Assembly (NCBI RefSeq): GCF_009601505.1
Contig: NZ_WITC01000027.1
Location: 1 to 64,000, forward strand
Length of the DNA: 64,000 nt
From: Sinorhizobium terangae
GTDB taxonomy: Bacteria > Pseudomonadota > Alphaproteobacteria > Rhizobiales > Rhizobiaceae
Direction: 5' to 3'
The notes beneath the pieces were generated by a model. The model was not told where the DNA came from. It made no database searches and was given only the letters and a program-made list of their open reading frames with translations. Positions 47,061 to 57,915 of this stretch are shown in pieces; position 1 is the stretch's first letter; each line of letters opens with the position of its first letter. The position numbers and the translations under genes are program-made.

Positions 47061-48215
47061 TTACTCCGCCGGCATTCCGACACCGGATCGAAAGAGGCTG
47101 CGCTCCACGGCGCGCTTCTCGGGCCGGTGACGGGTCAATGCCAGGATGAATCCGGCCGTCACGCAGATCGCCACCATCGAGGAGCCGCCATAGGAAATCA
47201 GCGGCAGGGTCATGCCCTTGGCCGGAAGCAACTCGAGGTTCACGCCAATGTTGATCATCGACTGGATGCCGAGTTGCAGCACAAGACCGGCAACGGCAAA
47301 GCGGTTGAAATCGTTCCGCTCGCGGAAGGCATGGCTGAGACCACGCATGACCAGGAAGGAAAAGATCAGCACGATGACCATGCAGAAGACGATGCCGAAC
47401 TCTTCGGCAGCCACGGAAAACACAAAGTCGGTGTGGCTGTCGGGAATGATGCGCTTGACGACACCTTCTCCCGGGCCGCGGCCGAACCAGTCGCCGCGAA
47501 TGATCGCCTCGCGGGCCGTATCCACCTGGAAGGTATCGCCCTCGCCGGTCAGGAACCGGTCGATGCGACCGGCGACGTGCGGCAGCATGGTATAGGCGAC
47601 GAAGAAACCGCCGACCGCGGCGCCCGCAAGCACGATAATCCAGAGCCACGGCATGCCGGCCATGAAGAACATGCCGCCCCAGACCGCCGTGGTCAGGATG
47701 GTCTGGCCAAGATCCGGCTGGGCGACAAGAAGCGCCCCGACGATCCCGAAAAGCAGGATGGCGAAGAGATTACCTGGGATTTCCGGCTGCCGTGCGTGCT
47801 CGGAGAAAAGCCAGGCGCAGACGACAACGAAGGCCGGCTTCATGAATTCCGAGGGCTGGATAGAAATGCCGCCGATCGATATCCAGCGCAGAGAGCCCTT
47901 GACCTCCTGGCCGACGAAGAGAACCAGCACCATCATCCCGAGCGAGACGCCGAGCAGGATGATCGCTGCGCGCCTGACCTGGCGTGGCGAAAGGAAGGAG
48001 ATGCCGACCATCACTGCGAGCGACGGCAGGAGGAAGAGCGCATGACGCTTGACGAAGTGGAAGCTGTCGAGGCCGAGCCGTTCGGCAACCGGCGGACTTG
48101 CCGCGAAGGAGAGCATGAAGCCGACGCCCATCAGGAGGATGAAGGTCGCCAGAAACAACCTGTCGATCGTCCAGAACCAGTCGGCCACGGGGCCACGTTC
48201 GGCTCGGCTTACCAT
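47061..48215 (-). CDS. ftsW: Septal peptidoglycan polymerase FtsW
   Basis: A 384-residue SEDS-family membrane protein with about ten helices, the glycosyltransferase that builds septal peptidoglycan with FtsI. It begins with a short cytoplasmic tail and WFWTIDRLFLATFILLMGVGFML. It contains SIGGISIQPSEFMKPAFVVV (the conserved QPSE region), the large periplasmic loop with WFGRGPGEGVVKRIIPDSHTDFVF, and the final GMTLPLISYGGSSM signature. ATG 48215 is preferred because it leaves a typical short basic N-terminus; the frame extends 12 codons further. A 64-base gap separates it from murD. Confidence 0.96.
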   Translation of the reverse strand: MVSRAERGPVADWFWTIDRLFLATFILLMGVGFMLSFAASPPVAERLGLDSFHFVKRHALFLLPSLAVMVGISFLSPRQVRRAAIILLGVSLGMMVLVLFVGQEVKGSLRWISIGGISIQPSEFMKPAFVVVCAWLFSEHARQPEIPGNLFAILLFGIVGALLVAQPDLGQTILTTAVWGGMFFMAGMPWLWIIVLAGAAVGGFFVAYTMLPHVAGRIDRFLTGEGDTFQVDTAREAIIRGDWFGRGPGEGVVKRIIPDSHTDFVFSVAAEEFGIVFCMVIVLIFSFLVMRGLSHAFRERNDFNRFAVAGLVLQLGIQSMINIGVNLELLPAKGMTLPLISYGGSSMVAICVTAGFILALTRHRPEKRAVERSLFRSGVGMPAE

Positions 48216-48279
48216 CTGTCTGTCCCCTTTTCCGGCGCAGGTCTGCGCCAATGTCCATCCTTCAGGCCGGCTCCGCTCG

Positions 48280-49671
48280 TCAGACGAGCATGGTCACGCC
48301 TTCGAGTGCTGCCACATGCCCGACAAAGGCATCTCCACGCACCTCGAAATTCTTGTACTGATCGAAGCTTGCGCAAGCCGGGGAGAGCATCACGGCGGAA
48401 GGCCCGCCCTCGTCTCGTGCCGCATCCGCCGCCGCATGCGCGACCGCCTTCTCCAGCGTCCCGGAAATCTCGTAGGGCACGGCCTCGCCGAGCGTCGCTG
48501 CAAAGGCCGGCGCGGCCTCGCCGATCAGATAGGCCTTGACGATCTTCGGGAAGAACGGCACCAGCGACGTGATGCCGCCCTCCTTCGGCAGACCGCCGGC
48601 GATCCAGTAGATGCGATCGTAGCTCGAAAGTGCTGGCGCCGCGGCATCCGCATTGGTCGCCTTGCTGTCGTTGACGAAGACGACGTCACCTTTCTTGCCC
48701 ACGGGCTGCATCCGGTGTTTAAGTCCCGGGAAGCTGCGCAGCCCATCGATAATGTCCTTCTCGTTGACATCGACCGCCAGGCAAGCGGCAATTGCGGCAG
48801 CGGCATTCTGTGCATTATGCCCTCCGCGCAGCGTCTGGATCCCTTCAAGGTCTGCGAACAGCGAAGACGTGCCGCCGCTTGCGCGCATCAGCCGCGAGCC
48901 CTCGGCATAAAACCCGTCGGCAAGCGCATTCCGACGCGAAATGCGCACGACCCTGGTTCCGGCGCGCTCCACCCGATCGGCAATCAGGCTCGAGAAGCTG
49001 TCATCGACGCCGACGATCGCCGTGCCGCTTCCGGCCACCAGCCGCTCCTTGATACTGGCATAGTGCTGCATCGTGCCGTGCCGGTCCAAATGGTCCGGCG
49101 TCAGGTTCAGCAGGACGCCGGCCGTGGGCTCAAGCGTCGGCGCAAGATCGATCTGATAGGAGGAGCATTCCACCACGTAGCAGCGCTCGGCCTTCGGCGG
49201 ATCGAGCGTCAGCACCGCGGTGCCGATGTTGCCGCCAAGCTGGGTGTCCCGCCCGCTTTCTCTGAGGATATGGGCGATCAGCGCCGTCGTGGTCGACTTG
49301 CCGTTGGTGCCGGTGATGGCGATGAACGGGCAATCGGGGGCGTGAACCCGGCGCTCACGCACGAAAAGTTCCACGTCGCCGATGATCTCGACGCCAGCGT
49401 GGCGGGCGAGATCGACCGTCCAATGGGGCTTCGGATGCGTCAACGGCACGCCGGGAGAAAGCACGAAGGCGGCAAAGGCCGACCAATCGACGCTGCGCAG
49501 ATCGGCCGTCGAAAGCCCTGCAGCCGCGGCCTTGGCGACGCTGTCCGGATTATCGTCCCAGGCGACGACCTCCGCCCCGCCTGCGACCAGCGCTTGCGCT
49601 GTCGCGAGGCCCGAACCGCCGAGCCCGAAGAGCGCGACCTTCTTGTCCTTGAATGTGGTGACCGGAATCAT
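48280..49671 (-). CDS. murD: UDP-N-acetylmuramoylalanine-D-glutamate ligase
   Basis: A 463-residue ligase adding D-glutamate to UDP-MurNAc-L-Ala. The N-terminal domain has [18 protein letters not shown], the ATP loop [17 protein letters not shown] is near residues 118-134, and the central domain has ECSSYQID and [14 protein letters not shown]. The C-terminal domain has [18 protein letters not shown] near 315 and the closing [21 protein letters not shown] (shown here split by its SPACASFD core). Complete and typical. It follows mraY by 7 bases. Confidence 0.97.
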   Translation of the reverse strand: MIPVTTFKDKKVALFGLGGSGLATAQALVAGGAEVVAWDDNPDSVAKAAAAGLSTADLRSVDWSAFAAFVLSPGVPLTHPKPHWTVDLARHAGVEIIGDVELFVRERRVHAPDCPFIAITGTNGKSTTTALIAHILRESGRDTQLGGNIGTAVLTLDPPKAERCYVVECSSYQIDLAPTLEPTAGVLLNLTPDHLDRHGTMQHYASIKERLVAGSGTAIVGVDDSFSSLIADRVERAGTRVVRISRRNALADGFYAEGSRLMRASGGTSSLFADLEGIQTLRGGHNAQNAAAAIAACLAVDVNEKDIIDGLRSFPGLKHRMQPVGKKGDVVFVNDSKATNADAAAPALSSYDRIYWIAGGLPKEGGITSLVPFFPKIVKAYLIGEAAPAFAATLGEAVPYEISGTLEKAVAHAAADAARDEGGPSAVMLSPACASFDQYKNFEVRGDAFVGHVAALEGVTMLV

Positions 49672-49678
49672 CGCGCCG

Positions 49679-50779
49679 TTACCTGAGCTTCAGCGTCGAA
49701 AGGCCGATCATCGCGAGGATGACGGCGATGATCCAGAAGCGGATCACCACCTGACTTTCCGTCCAGCCCTTCTTTTCGAAATGATGGTGGATCGGCGCCA
49801 TAAGGAACACGCGGCGGCCCGTGCGCTTGAACCAGAAGACCTGGATGATCACCGACAGCGTCTCCATGACGAAGAGACCGCCGATGATGATCATAACGAC
49901 TTCATGCTTCGTGGCAACGGCAACCGTGCCGATGAGGCCGCCGAGCGCCAGCGAGCCCGTGTCCCCCATGAAGATCGCGGCGGGCGGTGCGTTGAACCAG
50001 AGGAAGCCGAGGCCGGCGCCGATGACGGCGCCGAGGATTACGGCGAGTTCGCCGGTGCCTGGCACGAAATGGATCTGCAGATAGTTGGCGAAAACGGCGT
50101 TACCGGCGAGGTAGGCGATGAGCCCGAAGGCGGCGGACGCGATCATCACGGGTACGATGGCGAGGCCGTCGAGACCGTCGGTCAGGTTCACGGCGTTGCC
50201 CGCGCCGACGATGACGAAACCGCCGAAAAGCACGAAGAAATAGCCGAGATTGAGCATCAGGTCCTTGAAGAAGGGGAAGGTCACCGAGGAACCGAAAGTG
50301 GAGCCGGCGGTCCCCGCCGAAAGCGACGCCTGCATCATGAAGAAGACTGCGATCGCCGCGATCACGAACTCGATGCCAAGGCGCGCCTTGCCCGAAAAGC
50401 CCTTGTCCGACTGCTTGGTCACCTTGAGATAGTCGTCGTAGAAGCCGATTGCGCCGAAGCCCAGCGTAACCAGGAGGGTCGAAACGACATAGACGCTCGA
50501 AAGGTCGGCCCACAGCAGCGACGAGACCACGATACCGGCGAGGATCATTAGACCGCCCATGGTCGGCGTACCAGCCTTCTTGAAATGGGTCTGCGGACCA
50601 TCGGCGCGGATCGGCTGACCTTTGCCCTGGCGGATACGAAGCGATGCGATCATCGCCGGGCCGAACAGGAAGACGATCAGGGCGGAAGTGAAGAGAGCTG
50701 CACCCGTGCGGAAAGTGATGTAGCGAAAGAGATTGAAGAATTGAAAGTGGTCCGCCAGTTCCACGAGCCAGATCAGCAT
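49679..50779 (-). CDS. mraY: Phospho-N-acetylmuramoyl-pentapeptide transferase
   Basis: A 366-residue polytopic enzyme that transfers the phospho-MurNAc-pentapeptide to undecaprenyl phosphate, forming lipid I. About ten helices. Conserved cytoplasmic-side motifs are [10 protein letters not shown] near residue 72, FYDDYLK (the DD pair) near 113, [13 protein letters not shown] near 190, [12 protein letters not shown] near 265, and the C-terminal [13 protein letters not shown] histidine motif. Full length. A 139-base gap separates it from murF and includes a CCACCAC/GTGGTGG hairpin (about 50895-50913) without a T-run. murD follows after 7 bases. Confidence 0.97.
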   Translation of the reverse strand: MLIWLVELADHFQFFNLFRYITFRTGAALFTSALIVFLFGPAMIASLRIRQGKGQPIRADGPQTHFKKAGTPTMGGLMILAGIVVSSLLWADLSSVYVVSTLLVTLGFGAIGFYDDYLKVTKQSDKGFSGKARLGIEFVIAAIAVFFMMQASLSAGTAGSTFGSSVTFPFFKDLMLNLGYFFVLFGGFVIVGAGNAVNLTDGLDGLAIVPVMIASAAFGLIAYLAGNAVFANYLQIHFVPGTGELAVILGAVIGAGLGFLWFNAPPAAIFMGDTGSLALGGLIGTVAVATKHEVVMIIIGGLFVMETLSVIIQVFWFKRTGRRVFLMAPIHHHFEKKGWTESQVVIRFWIIAVILAMIGLSTLKLR

Positions 50780-50918
50780 AAGGGACCTTTCCCCAAAGGT
50801 TTAGAATCGGACATCGTCCAACAGAATCATCTGATAGACGTTACCCACTTGTGGTCGACTATGTTAGGCCATATCCCCTGGCCGAGCGCGGTATCCACCA
50901 CGTGCAGTGGTGGCAGCG

Positions 50919-52352
50919 CTATACTTCCCTGCTCCTCGCCGCTTCTTCCGGATAGGCGTTGAGAAGCGCCTGGATGATCCGCCCGCAGCCGGTTCCCTTG
51001 GACGATTTGACCATCACCACATCACCGGCGGCAACCGCTGCGAGTGCATAGTCCGTGAGATCGTCGACAGACTCGCGATAAACGACCGAAACCTCCGGCG
51101 GCAGAGAGTCGCGCAGATGCGCCATCTCGGGCCCGGCGAGCCAGACGTCGACAATGCCGGCCTCGACGATCGGCCCGGCGAGAGCCGCATGAACATCGGC
51201 CGCGTGCTCGCCCATCTCCAGCATGTCGCCGAGGATTGCGATCCGGCGCCCGCCGACGGGCGGCTCGGCGTCGCGCAGCAGCGAGATCGCGGCGCGCATC
51301 GAAGCCGGGTTGGCATTGTAGCTCTCGTCGATAAGCGTCAGCCGTCCAGTGCCGACCTTCAGACGGTGCTGCAATCCCCTGCCCTTTTCCGGTCGCATCG
51401 TCGCAAGCGAGGCCAGGACCTGATCGAGATCAGCGCCTGCAAGCTTCGCCGCCGCAATCACGGCCAGGGCGTTCTCGGCGATATGGCGTCCCGGAGCGCC
51501 GATCGCGACTTCAAGCGTCTTGCCGCCGATCCCCGCCCAAAGCACCGATCCTTCCGATCGACCGGTGAATTCGACCAGCCGGAACTCGGCTTTGGGATTG
51601 GCGCCGAAGGAATGGATGTAGCTCACACCGGCAGCACCGGCGGCGCGCTCCAGGAGAGTGAATTGCGGGCTGTCGATATTGAGGACGGCGTGGCCGCCCT
51701 TGACGACACCCTCGAAGATCTCGGCCTTCGCCGCTGCGATCTCGTCGAGGCTTTCGAAATTGCCGAGATGAGCCGGCGCGATGCTGGTGACGACTGCCAC
51801 GTGCGGACGAACCATCTTCGTCAGCGGCCGGATCTCGCCGGGGTGATTCATGCCGATCTCGAAAATGCCGAAGTCGGTGGCCTCAGGCATCCGCGCAAGG
51901 GTCAGCGGCACGCCCCAGTGATTGTTGAAGGAGGCAACGGACGCGTGCACCCTGCCGAGCGGGGACAGCACGTGTCTCAGCATCTCCTTCGTCGTGGTCT
52001 TTCCGACCGATCCGGTGACGGCGATAACCTTTGCCGCACTGCGGTCGCGCGCTGCGCAGCCGAGGCGGATCAGGGCCTCCAGCACGTCATCGACGACGAT
52101 CATAGGTGCGATCAGCCGACCGAGGGCGGGAATCTTGCCCTCACTGACGACAAGGAGGGAAGCTCCGTTGGCAAGCGCGATCCCGGCATAGTCATGGCCG
52201 TCGACGCGATCGCCCTTAATCGCGAAAAACGCCTCGCCCTTGTTGATCGTTCGGCTGTCGATCGAGATGCCGGCTATGCCCTCTGGCAGATTTCCGACCG
52301 GACGGCCGTTCATCGCAGCCAGAAGATCGCTGCTTGTCCAGAGCCAGTTCAA
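50919..52352 (-). CDS. murF: UDP-N-acetylmuramoyl-tripeptide-D-alanyl-D-alanine ligase
   Basis: A 477-residue ligase that attaches the D-Ala-D-Ala made by Ddl to the UDP-MurNAc-tripeptide, completing the cytoplasmic precursor. The ATP P-loop VTGSVGKTTTKEML lies at residues 112-125; NNHWGVPLTLARMP and EIGMNHPGEI follow in the central domain, and DESYNANPASMRAAI in the C-terminal domain. It starts one base after the murE stop, so murE and murF are translationally coupled. Full length and regular. Confidence 0.97.
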   Translation of the reverse strand: MNWLWTSSDLLAAMNGRPVGNLPEGIAGISIDSRTINKGEAFFAIKGDRVDGHDYAGIALANGASLLVVSEGKIPALGRLIAPMIVVDDVLEALIRLGCAARDRSAAKVIAVTGSVGKTTTKEMLRHVLSPLGRVHASVASFNNHWGVPLTLARMPEATDFGIFEIGMNHPGEIRPLTKMVRPHVAVVTSIAPAHLGNFESLDEIAAAKAEIFEGVVKGGHAVLNIDSPQFTLLERAAGAAGVSYIHSFGANPKAEFRLVEFTGRSEGSVLWAGIGGKTLEVAIGAPGRHIAENALAVIAAAKLAGADLDQVLASLATMRPEKGRGLQHRLKVGTGRLTLIDESYNANPASMRAAISLLRDAEPPVGGRRIAILGDMLEMGEHAADVHAALAGPIVEAGIVDVWLAGPEMAHLRDSLPPEVSVVYRESVDDLTDYALAAVAAGDVVMVKSSKGTGCGRIIQALLNAYPEEAARSREV

Positions 52353-52353
52353 G

Positions 52354-53814
52354 TCACCGCCCTCCCAATGCCTTGCGTACTTCCTCGTGGTCCGAGAACG
52401 GCAGGGTCACGGAACCGATCGTCTGCCCTTCCTCATGTCCCTTGCCGGCGACAATCAGCGTGTCGCCGCTTTTCAGCATCCCGACCGCGGCGCGGATCGC
52501 CTCAGCGCGGTCGCCGATTTCGGTCGCGCCTTTGGCCGCAGCCATGATCTCGGCGCGGATGACCTCCGGCACTTCCGAGCGCGGGTTGTCGTCGGTGACG
52601 ATGACGACATCGGCAAGCCGCGTGGCAATCTCGCCCATGATCGGCCGCTTGCCCTTGTCACGGTCGCCACCGCAGCCGAATACGACAATGATCCGACCCG
52701 TGGTAAACGGACGAACCGAAGTCAGGACATTCTCCAGCGCATCCGGCTTGTGGGCATAGTCCACATAGGCGAGCGCGCCATCCTTCGTGTGCCCGACAAG
52801 CTCCAGGCGCCCGGATGCGCCCTGCAGTTTCTCAAGCGCGGAAAAGGCCGCCTTGGCGCTGATGCCGGTGGACATGGCAAGGCCAGCGGCAACCAGTGCG
52901 TTGGCGATCTGGAAGTCGCCGGCAAGCGGCACGTGGATTTCAAAGATATCGTCGCCGACATGCACCTCCGCCGACTGCTTGTGGCGGAAGTGCTCGACGC
53001 GCTTCAACGTGATGAATTCGCCCTTGCGCCCGACGGTGCGCACATCCTGGCCGGCTTTGCGGGCGGCGGCGATTGCCTGGTCCGACCATTGGTCGTCGGC
53101 AAAGATCACCGCCGGCGCACCCTTGGGCAGGAGGGCCGAGAAGAGGCGCATCTTCGAGGCCATGTAGTGTTCGACCGTCGGATGGTAGTCCATGTGGTCG
53201 CGGCCGAGATTGGTGAAGGCGGCAGCGGCAAGCCGAACGCCGTCGAGACGGTTCTGGTCGAGGCCGTGGCTGGAGGCTTCCATCGCCGCATGGGTCACGC
53301 CGACATCGGCGAGTTCCTTAAGCAGCTTGTGCAGCGAGACAGGGTCCGGCGTGGTCAGCGATCCATAGTCGTTGCGGCCCGGTGCGACGACGCCGGTCGT
53401 CCCGATCATCGCGGCGGCAAGGCCCGAATGCGCCCAGATCTGCCGGGTGAACGAAGCAACAGAGGTCTTGCCCGCCGTCCCGGTCACCGCCACCATGGTC
53501 TCCGGCTGGCGACCGTAGAAGGCGGCTGCAGCCTTCGCCAGGAAACGGCGCGGCTCCGACAGCCCGAATACCGGCATGCCGGCTTCGGCAACACCGCCGG
53601 CCGCGGTGACCACGGCTGCGGCGCCACGCGAAAGGGCGTCGGCAATGTATGCGGCACCGTTCGCCTTCGTGCCGGAGACAGCGACAAAAAGATCGCCCGG
53701 TTTGACCTGCCGGCTATCGGCCGTAATGCCGGCGATCTCGATATCCGAGGAAACGCCCTTCAATTGCGCCGATAGTTCCGGGAAAGCTGCTCCCGCCAGG
53801 TCCTTGATCTTCAT
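52354..53814 (-). CDS. murE: UDP-N-acetylmuramoyl-tripeptide synthetase, meso-diaminopimelate-adding
   Basis: A 486-residue ligase adding the third stem residue. The ATP loop [16 protein letters not shown] is at residues 110-125, and the central domain has [15 protein letters not shown] and [11 protein letters not shown]. The C-terminal domain carries DDNPRSE, and the DNPR motif is the hallmark of enzymes selecting meso-diaminopimelate, as expected in a Gram-negative. ATG 53814 ([14 protein letters not shown]) is preferred over an ATG six codons earlier. murF follows after 1 base, and ftsI ends 66 bases upstream. Confidence 0.96.
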   Translation of the reverse strand: MKIKDLAGAAFPELSAQLKGVSSDIEIAGITADSRQVKPGDLFVAVSGTKANGAAYIADALSRGAAAVVTAAGGVAEAGMPVFGLSEPRRFLAKAAAAFYGRQPETMVAVTGTAGKTSVASFTRQIWAHSGLAAAMIGTTGVVAPGRNDYGSLTTPDPVSLHKLLKELADVGVTHAAMEASSHGLDQNRLDGVRLAAAAFTNLGRDHMDYHPTVEHYMASKMRLFSALLPKGAPAVIFADDQWSDQAIAAARKAGQDVRTVGRKGEFITLKRVEHFRHKQSAEVHVGDDIFEIHVPLAGDFQIANALVAAGLAMSTGISAKAAFSALEKLQGASGRLELVGHTKDGALAYVDYAHKPDALENVLTSVRPFTTGRIIVVFGCGGDRDKGKRPIMGEIATRLADVVIVTDDNPRSEVPEVIRAEIMAAAKGATEIGDRAEAIRAAVGMLKSGDTLIVAGKGHEEGQTIGSVTLPFSDHEEVRKALGGR

Positions 53815-53880
53815 GAACTGCATGTCCCGCATCGATATCGACCCGCCGGATCGCGAATCGCTCGCATTCTCATTTCACGG

Positions 53881-55626
53881 TCAATAAGACACAAGCAAGG
53901 CAGAACCGTCTTCTCCAAATTTCGGTTCGACGCCGAGAAGCGGCGCGGAGCGGCTGATGATGTCGCGCACCATGGGCGCTGCGTTTGAACCCGCGGTCCG
54001 CCCGCCGCCTTCGCCGGTCTTCGGGGCATCGATGAAGGTGAGCACGATGTATTTGGGATTGTCGATCGGGAACGCGGCGAGGAATGCGTTGAAGTTCAGG
54101 TCGTGGGCGTAACGGCCGTTGACCACCTTGTCAGCCGTGCCGGTCTTGCCCCCGACGTTGAAACCGGGAACGAGCGCCCGCTTGCCCGATCCGGCAATGC
54201 CGTTCCAGCGAAGCAGGAAGCGCATGTCGTCACTTGTGCTCTTCTTGACGACCGCCGTCGCGAGTTCGTTTGCCTGTTCCTCCGTGCGCGGCAGGAAGGT
54301 CGGCGGAATGAGCTTGCCGCCATTGACCAGTGCTGCTCCGGCAACAGCCGTCTGCAGCGGCGTCGTGGAAACGCCGTGGCCGAAGGAGATGGTGATCGAG
54401 TTGATCTTCTTCCATTCGCGCGGCTGGGTCGGCGTCTTGACCTCCGGAAGCTCCGTCGGCAGCTTCGAAAGGAGCCCCATGCGCGTCAGGAATTCCTTGT
54501 GGCCGGGGATGCCGATCAGGTCGGCGATCTTGGCCGTGCCGATGTTCGAGGAATACTGAAAGATTTCCGGGACCGTCAGCACGCGGCGCTTGCCGTGAAA
54601 GTCCTTGATGGTGAAGCCGCCGATGCGGATCGGCGCCGACGCATCGAAGCTGTCGTTGAGCGTCACCTTGCCGGAGTCGAGCCCCATCGCGATCGTGAAG
54701 GTCTTGAAGGTGGACCCCATCTCGAACGTGCCGTTCGACATGCGGTTCATCCAGCCTTCCTCGGCGCCTTCCGCCGGCTTGTTCGGGTCGTAGTCCGGAA
54801 CCGAGGCCATTGCCAGCACTTCGCCGGTATGGACGTCGAGCACGACCGCGCCGGCAGCAATCGCCTGGAAGTTCTTCATGCCTGCGTCGATCACATCACG
54901 AACGATGTTCTGCACGCGCACATCGATCGAAAGCCTGACCGGCTCGAGTTTGGCATCACTCGTCATGCCGATCGCCGCGAGGTCGGCGAGGCCCTGGCCG
55001 TCGATGTAGCGCTCCATGCCGGCAACGCCGCGGTTATCGATATTGACATGACCGAGGATATGGGCGGCGGTCGGACCACCGGGATAGAAGCGCCGCTTTT
55101 CCGGGCGGAAGCCGACGCCGGGAATGCCGAGCGCCAGGATTTCGCTCTGCTGCTTCGGCGTCAGTTGCCGGCGCAGCCACTGGAACCGGGATTTCGACTT
55201 GAGCTTGTTGTAGATCTCGCGGGCATTGAGATCGGGGAGAACCGTCGCCAGACGCTCGACCGCTTCGTCGGCATCGACGATCTTGTGCGGCTCGGCGTAG
55301 AGCGACACGGTGCGGATATCGGTTGCGAGGATTTCGCCGTTGCGATCGAGAATGTCGGGGCGCGAGGCCATCAAACTGTCGGCAGGCCCGATCGAGGAAA
55401 CGGTCTCCGGCTGGGCCATGCCGTATTGCACCAGCCGCCCGCCGATCACCGCATAGACGATGCCGAAGCTGGCAATGACGATCGCCACCCGGTTCTTCGC
55501 CTGGCTGGCGCTTTTCTTGCGTGCTCCCTGGATCGTGACTTTCACCCCATCGGATGGGCGATTGTTGCCGCCCGCCGAGAAATGCGCCTTGCTCTTCAGC
55601 ACCATGATACGGGAGAGAAACGACAT
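53881..55626 (-). CDS. ftsI: Septal transpeptidase FtsI (PBP3)
   Basis: A 581-residue monofunctional class B penicillin-binding protein that cross-links septal peptidoglycan with FtsW. A basic cytoplasmic tail precedes one membrane helix (about residues 46-64), then a dimerisation/pedestal domain (ILDRNGEILATDIRTVSLYA), and the transpeptidase domain. Active-site motifs are all present: STFK (S305, K308), SSN at 359-361 and KTG at 494-496. The start overlaps the ftsL stop by one base (TGATG). Complete. Confidence 0.97.
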   Translation of the reverse strand: MSFLSRIMVLKSKAHFSAGGNNRPSDGVKVTIQGARKKSASQAKNRVAIVIASFGIVYAVIGGRLVQYGMAQPETVSSIGPADSLMASRPDILDRNGEILATDIRTVSLYAEPHKIVDADEAVERLATVLPDLNAREIYNKLKSKSRFQWLRRQLTPKQQSEILALGIPGVGFRPEKRRFYPGGPTAAHILGHVNIDNRGVAGMERYIDGQGLADLAAIGMTSDAKLEPVRLSIDVRVQNIVRDVIDAGMKNFQAIAAGAVVLDVHTGEVLAMASVPDYDPNKPAEGAEEGWMNRMSNGTFEMGSTFKTFTIAMGLDSGKVTLNDSFDASAPIRIGGFTIKDFHGKRRVLTVPEIFQYSSNIGTAKIADLIGIPGHKEFLTRMGLLSKLPTELPEVKTPTQPREWKKINSITISFGHGVSTTPLQTAVAGAALVNGGKLIPPTFLPRTEEQANELATAVVKKSTSDDMRFLLRWNGIAGSGKRALVPGFNVGGKTGTADKVVNGRYAHDLNFNAFLAAFPIDNPKYIVLTFIDAPKTGEGGGRTAGSNAAPMVRDIISRSAPLLGVEPKFGEDGSALLVSY

Positions 55627-56009
55627 CAGCGCGCCACCGATCCTGTTGCAATACCATCTGTTTTGATGACGGCGGCGATGCCGTCTTCAGCCGCCTTGTC
55701 GTCTTCCGGCTGCGGCAGGTCCGCTTTGAGCATCGGAAGCTCCTCGGGCCGCGCGAGTTGTGTCGAAGGGGTCGGCGCGAGTTGCAGGTCTGCAGCGAAG
55801 GCGCCCACGAGGCGCTCGAGCCGGTTCGGTTGCGTCAGTAGCGCCCAATCCGCCTTCAGGAGATCGATCGTGTCTTCCTCGAGCTTGATCGCGGCGTCGA
55901 GCCGGCGAACTTCTTCGCGCTTGTTCTCGGCCTGATGCTTGATCGTGTAGGTGACCGTCGCAGCTGCCGTCATGACGACGATCAGGACAATGTCGAGCGT
56001 TCGCAGCAT
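55626..56009 (-). CDS. ftsL: Cell division protein FtsL
   Basis: A 127-residue bitopic membrane protein. A very short N-terminus leads into one membrane helix (about residues 5-22, IVLIVVMTAAATVTYTI). A periplasmic coiled-coil segment follows (ENKREEVRRLDAAIKLEEDT) with the LTQPNRLERLV motif, then a disordered Pro-rich tail. Sequence conservation of FtsL is low, so the call rests on size, topology, the LxQPxRLE motif and its place between rsmH and ftsI. It lies 6 bases after rsmH and overlaps ftsI by one base. Confidence 0.9.
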   Translation of the reverse strand: MLRTLDIVLIVVMTAAATVTYTIKHQAENKREEVRRLDAAIKLEEDTIDLLKADWALLTQPNRLERLVGAFAADLQLAPTPSTQLARPEELPMLKADLPQPEDDKAAEDGIAAVIKTDGIATGSVAR

Positions 56010-56015
56010 CTTCTC

Positions 56016-57041
56016 TTAGCCCCCCAGTTTCGCAAGGCTCGCCAGTTCCGGCAGATTGAAAATGGATAGATCGTTTCCCGGCGACGGGGCTTCCGTGCGG
56101 ATGCCGGCCCTGAGCTTGGCGGACCGGGCGCGCGGATTGCGGGACGCTTCTTCCTCGCTGGCCGCAATCATAGGCTTGCCAACTGGCGTGAAGGTTGCGG
56201 CGCGTGCCGCGACCATCGGCAGATGGCGGGATCCGGCCGCCTTGCCCGATCGGTCCTGGAAGAACGTCTTGACGATCCTGTCTTCGAGAGAATGGAAGGT
56301 GACGACGACAAGGCGCCCGCCAGGTTTCAGTACCCGCTCGGCGGCAAAAAGCGCATTGGCGAGTTCCCCGAGTTCGTCGTTGACGAAGATGCGCAGCGCC
56401 TGAAAGACGCGGGTCGCGGGGTGGATCTTGTCCTTGGCCTTGCGCGGCGTGACGGTCTCGATGAGGCCCGCGAGGTCGCGCGTCGTTTCGAACGGCGCCT
56501 CCGCGCGGCGCTTTTCGATGGCGCGGGCGATGCGGCCCGCCTGCTTCTCTTCGCCGAGGAAGCCGAAGATGCGGATGAGATCGGAGACCTTGGCGCGGTT
56601 GACGACGTCGGCGGCGGAGACGCCGGCCGCCGACATGCGCATGTCGAGAGGCCCCTTCTTCTGAAAGGAAAAGCCTCGCTCGGCCTCGTCGATCTGCATC
56701 GATGAAACACCGATATCGAGCACGACGCCGTCGAGGCCTTCTGCCGGCGCATGTTCGGCCAGTTCTGAAAATTGGGAATGAATGAGCGTGAGCCGGCCTT
56801 CGGAGGCAGCGACAAGAGGTTGACCTGTGGCAATCGCCGTCGGATCGCGGTCGAGCGCGATCACGTCGGCACCGGCCTTCAGGATGGCGGACGTGTAGCC
56901 GCCGGCACCAAACGTGCCGTCGAGAATGATCTTGCCGGGTGCGGGATCGAGGGCAGCGAGCACTTCGCTCAACAGGACGGGAATGTGACGAACCGGTCCG
57001 CCGTCGGCTTCAGAATCTCCGCCGCCTTGATCCGTCACCAT
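56016..57041 (-). CDS. rsmH: 16S rRNA (cytosine-1402-N4)-methyltransferase RsmH (MraW)
   Basis: A 341-residue AdoMet methyltransferase modifying C1402 of 16S rRNA. It starts with [18 protein letters not shown] near residue 15, AdoMet motif [16 protein letters not shown], then [39 protein letters not shown], and the late motifs [18 protein letters not shown] and [19 protein letters not shown] 57041 follows GGCGG and matches the family start; the frame is open for another 214 codons upstream but there it overlaps mraZ out of frame. It lies 14 bases after mraZ and 6 bases before ftsL. Confidence 0.96.
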   Translation of the reverse strand: MVTDQGGGDSEADGGPVRHIPVLLSEVLAALDPAPGKIILDGTFGAGGYTSAILKAGADVIALDRDPTAIATGQPLVAASEGRLTLIHSQFSELAEHAPAEGLDGVVLDIGVSSMQIDEAERGFSFQKKGPLDMRMSAAGVSAADVVNRAKVSDLIRIFGFLGEEKQAGRIARAIEKRRAEAPFETTRDLAGLIETVTPRKAKDKIHPATRVFQALRIFVNDELGELANALFAAERVLKPGGRLVVVTFHSLEDRIVKTFFQDRSGKAAGSRHLPMVAARAATFTPVGKPMIAASEEEASRNPRARSAKLRAGIRTEAPSPGNDLSIFNLPELASLAKLGG

Positions 57042-57055
57042 TCCGCCTCTCCATT

Positions 57056-57496
57056 CTATTCCGGACGCAACCCCCTTTGCTTGCGCCCTTCCCGGGCCTC
57101 CGCCTGCGCCCTCGCAAACGCCTGCGGCTCCCAGAGCTGAAAATGATCGCCCCGCCCGACGAAAGTCACGTCGGTCGAGATGCCGGTGAAGTCGCGAATA
57201 AAATCCGTCACCATCAACCGGCCCTCCGGGTCGAGCTTCACAAAGACGCCGCCCCCATGAACGAGGAGCGACATCTGGTTGGCGACATCCGAGAACGGAT
57301 CCTCTGCCGCCATCTGCTTCTCGAACCGGTCCAGAAGCTCCGGCCCACCTACGCTGATCGCCGGAAAGACGAAGTCCTGAAAGCAGTATAACTCCCGGAC
57401 GCCTCCATCCGAAAGCACGGCGCGGAACGCCGAAGGCACGGACACCCGTCCCTTTGCATCGATCCGGTTCGTAGCATGTGACAAGAAGCGGTTCAT
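57056..57496 (-). CDS. mraZ: Transcriptional regulator MraZ
   Basis: A 146-residue DNA-binding protein and first gene of the dcw cluster. Two MraZ (SpoVT/AbrB-like) repeats are visible, the first with [18 protein letters not shown] (the D-x-K-G-R signature) near residue 11 and the second with [18 protein letters not shown] (D-x-x-G-R) near 87. MraZ forms rings that bind tandem repeats upstream of its own gene and repress the cluster in E. coli. Four ATGGG repeats with a 10-bp period lie 176-210 bases upstream here, consistent with that control. Confidence 0.95.
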   Translation of the reverse strand: MNRFLSHATNRIDAKGRVSVPSAFRAVLSDGGVRELYCFQDFVFPAISVGGPELLDRFEKQMAAEDPFSDVANQMSLLVHGGGVFVKLDPEGRLMVTDFIRDFTGISTDVTFVGRGDHFQLWEPQAFARAQAEAREGRKQRGLRPE

Positions 57497-57671
57497 AACG
57501 CGAAACGGCCGCCTCCGACTGACGGGCCACGATCATTGGCCCGCGCGAACACTCGCCTGCGCGCGCAAAAGACCCCCGCCGAACACAAGCGTGTCCGCCC
57601 GATCCTTCCGAGGAAGGAACCTTGGAATTTTGCGATGATGGGCCACGACGCGGCCCTTGCGCAGTGCCATT

Positions 57672-57706
57672 ATGGGATAACATGGGACCATATGGGCGTC
57701 AATGGG
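57672..57706. promoter_or_regulatory. Putative MraZ operator: four ATGGG repeats, 10-bp period
   Basis: ATGGG occurs at 57672-57676, 57682-57686, 57692-57696 and 57702-57706, each separated by exactly 5 bases. MraZ of E. coli binds three TGGG-type repeats separated by 5 bases. The repeats read on the plus strand, that is, as CCCAT in the direction of mraZ transcription. Confidence 0.75.
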
Positions 57707-57915
57707 AGAAGCTCGTAATAAGCCTTGCGGATGATCAAATATTGATAGGTTGTTAAGTTTAACAAAAAGTTACGACCGGGACCCTAATCCCTTGGAATCC
57801 CGCGCGAAACCGCCCTGCGGCAGCAATGGTCGCGGGAACTTTCGGCTGCTGATTCGTTTGAGAAGAGGCGGCTCCGCTCGAAATGCGGTTGCGAACAGCA
57901 GGGGAAAGAAAAATA

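Noticed and set aside
56016-57683. A 555-codon version of rsmH extending upstream through mraZ
   Set aside because: The additional 214 codons overlap mraZ out of frame and look non-coding; the family start is at 57041.
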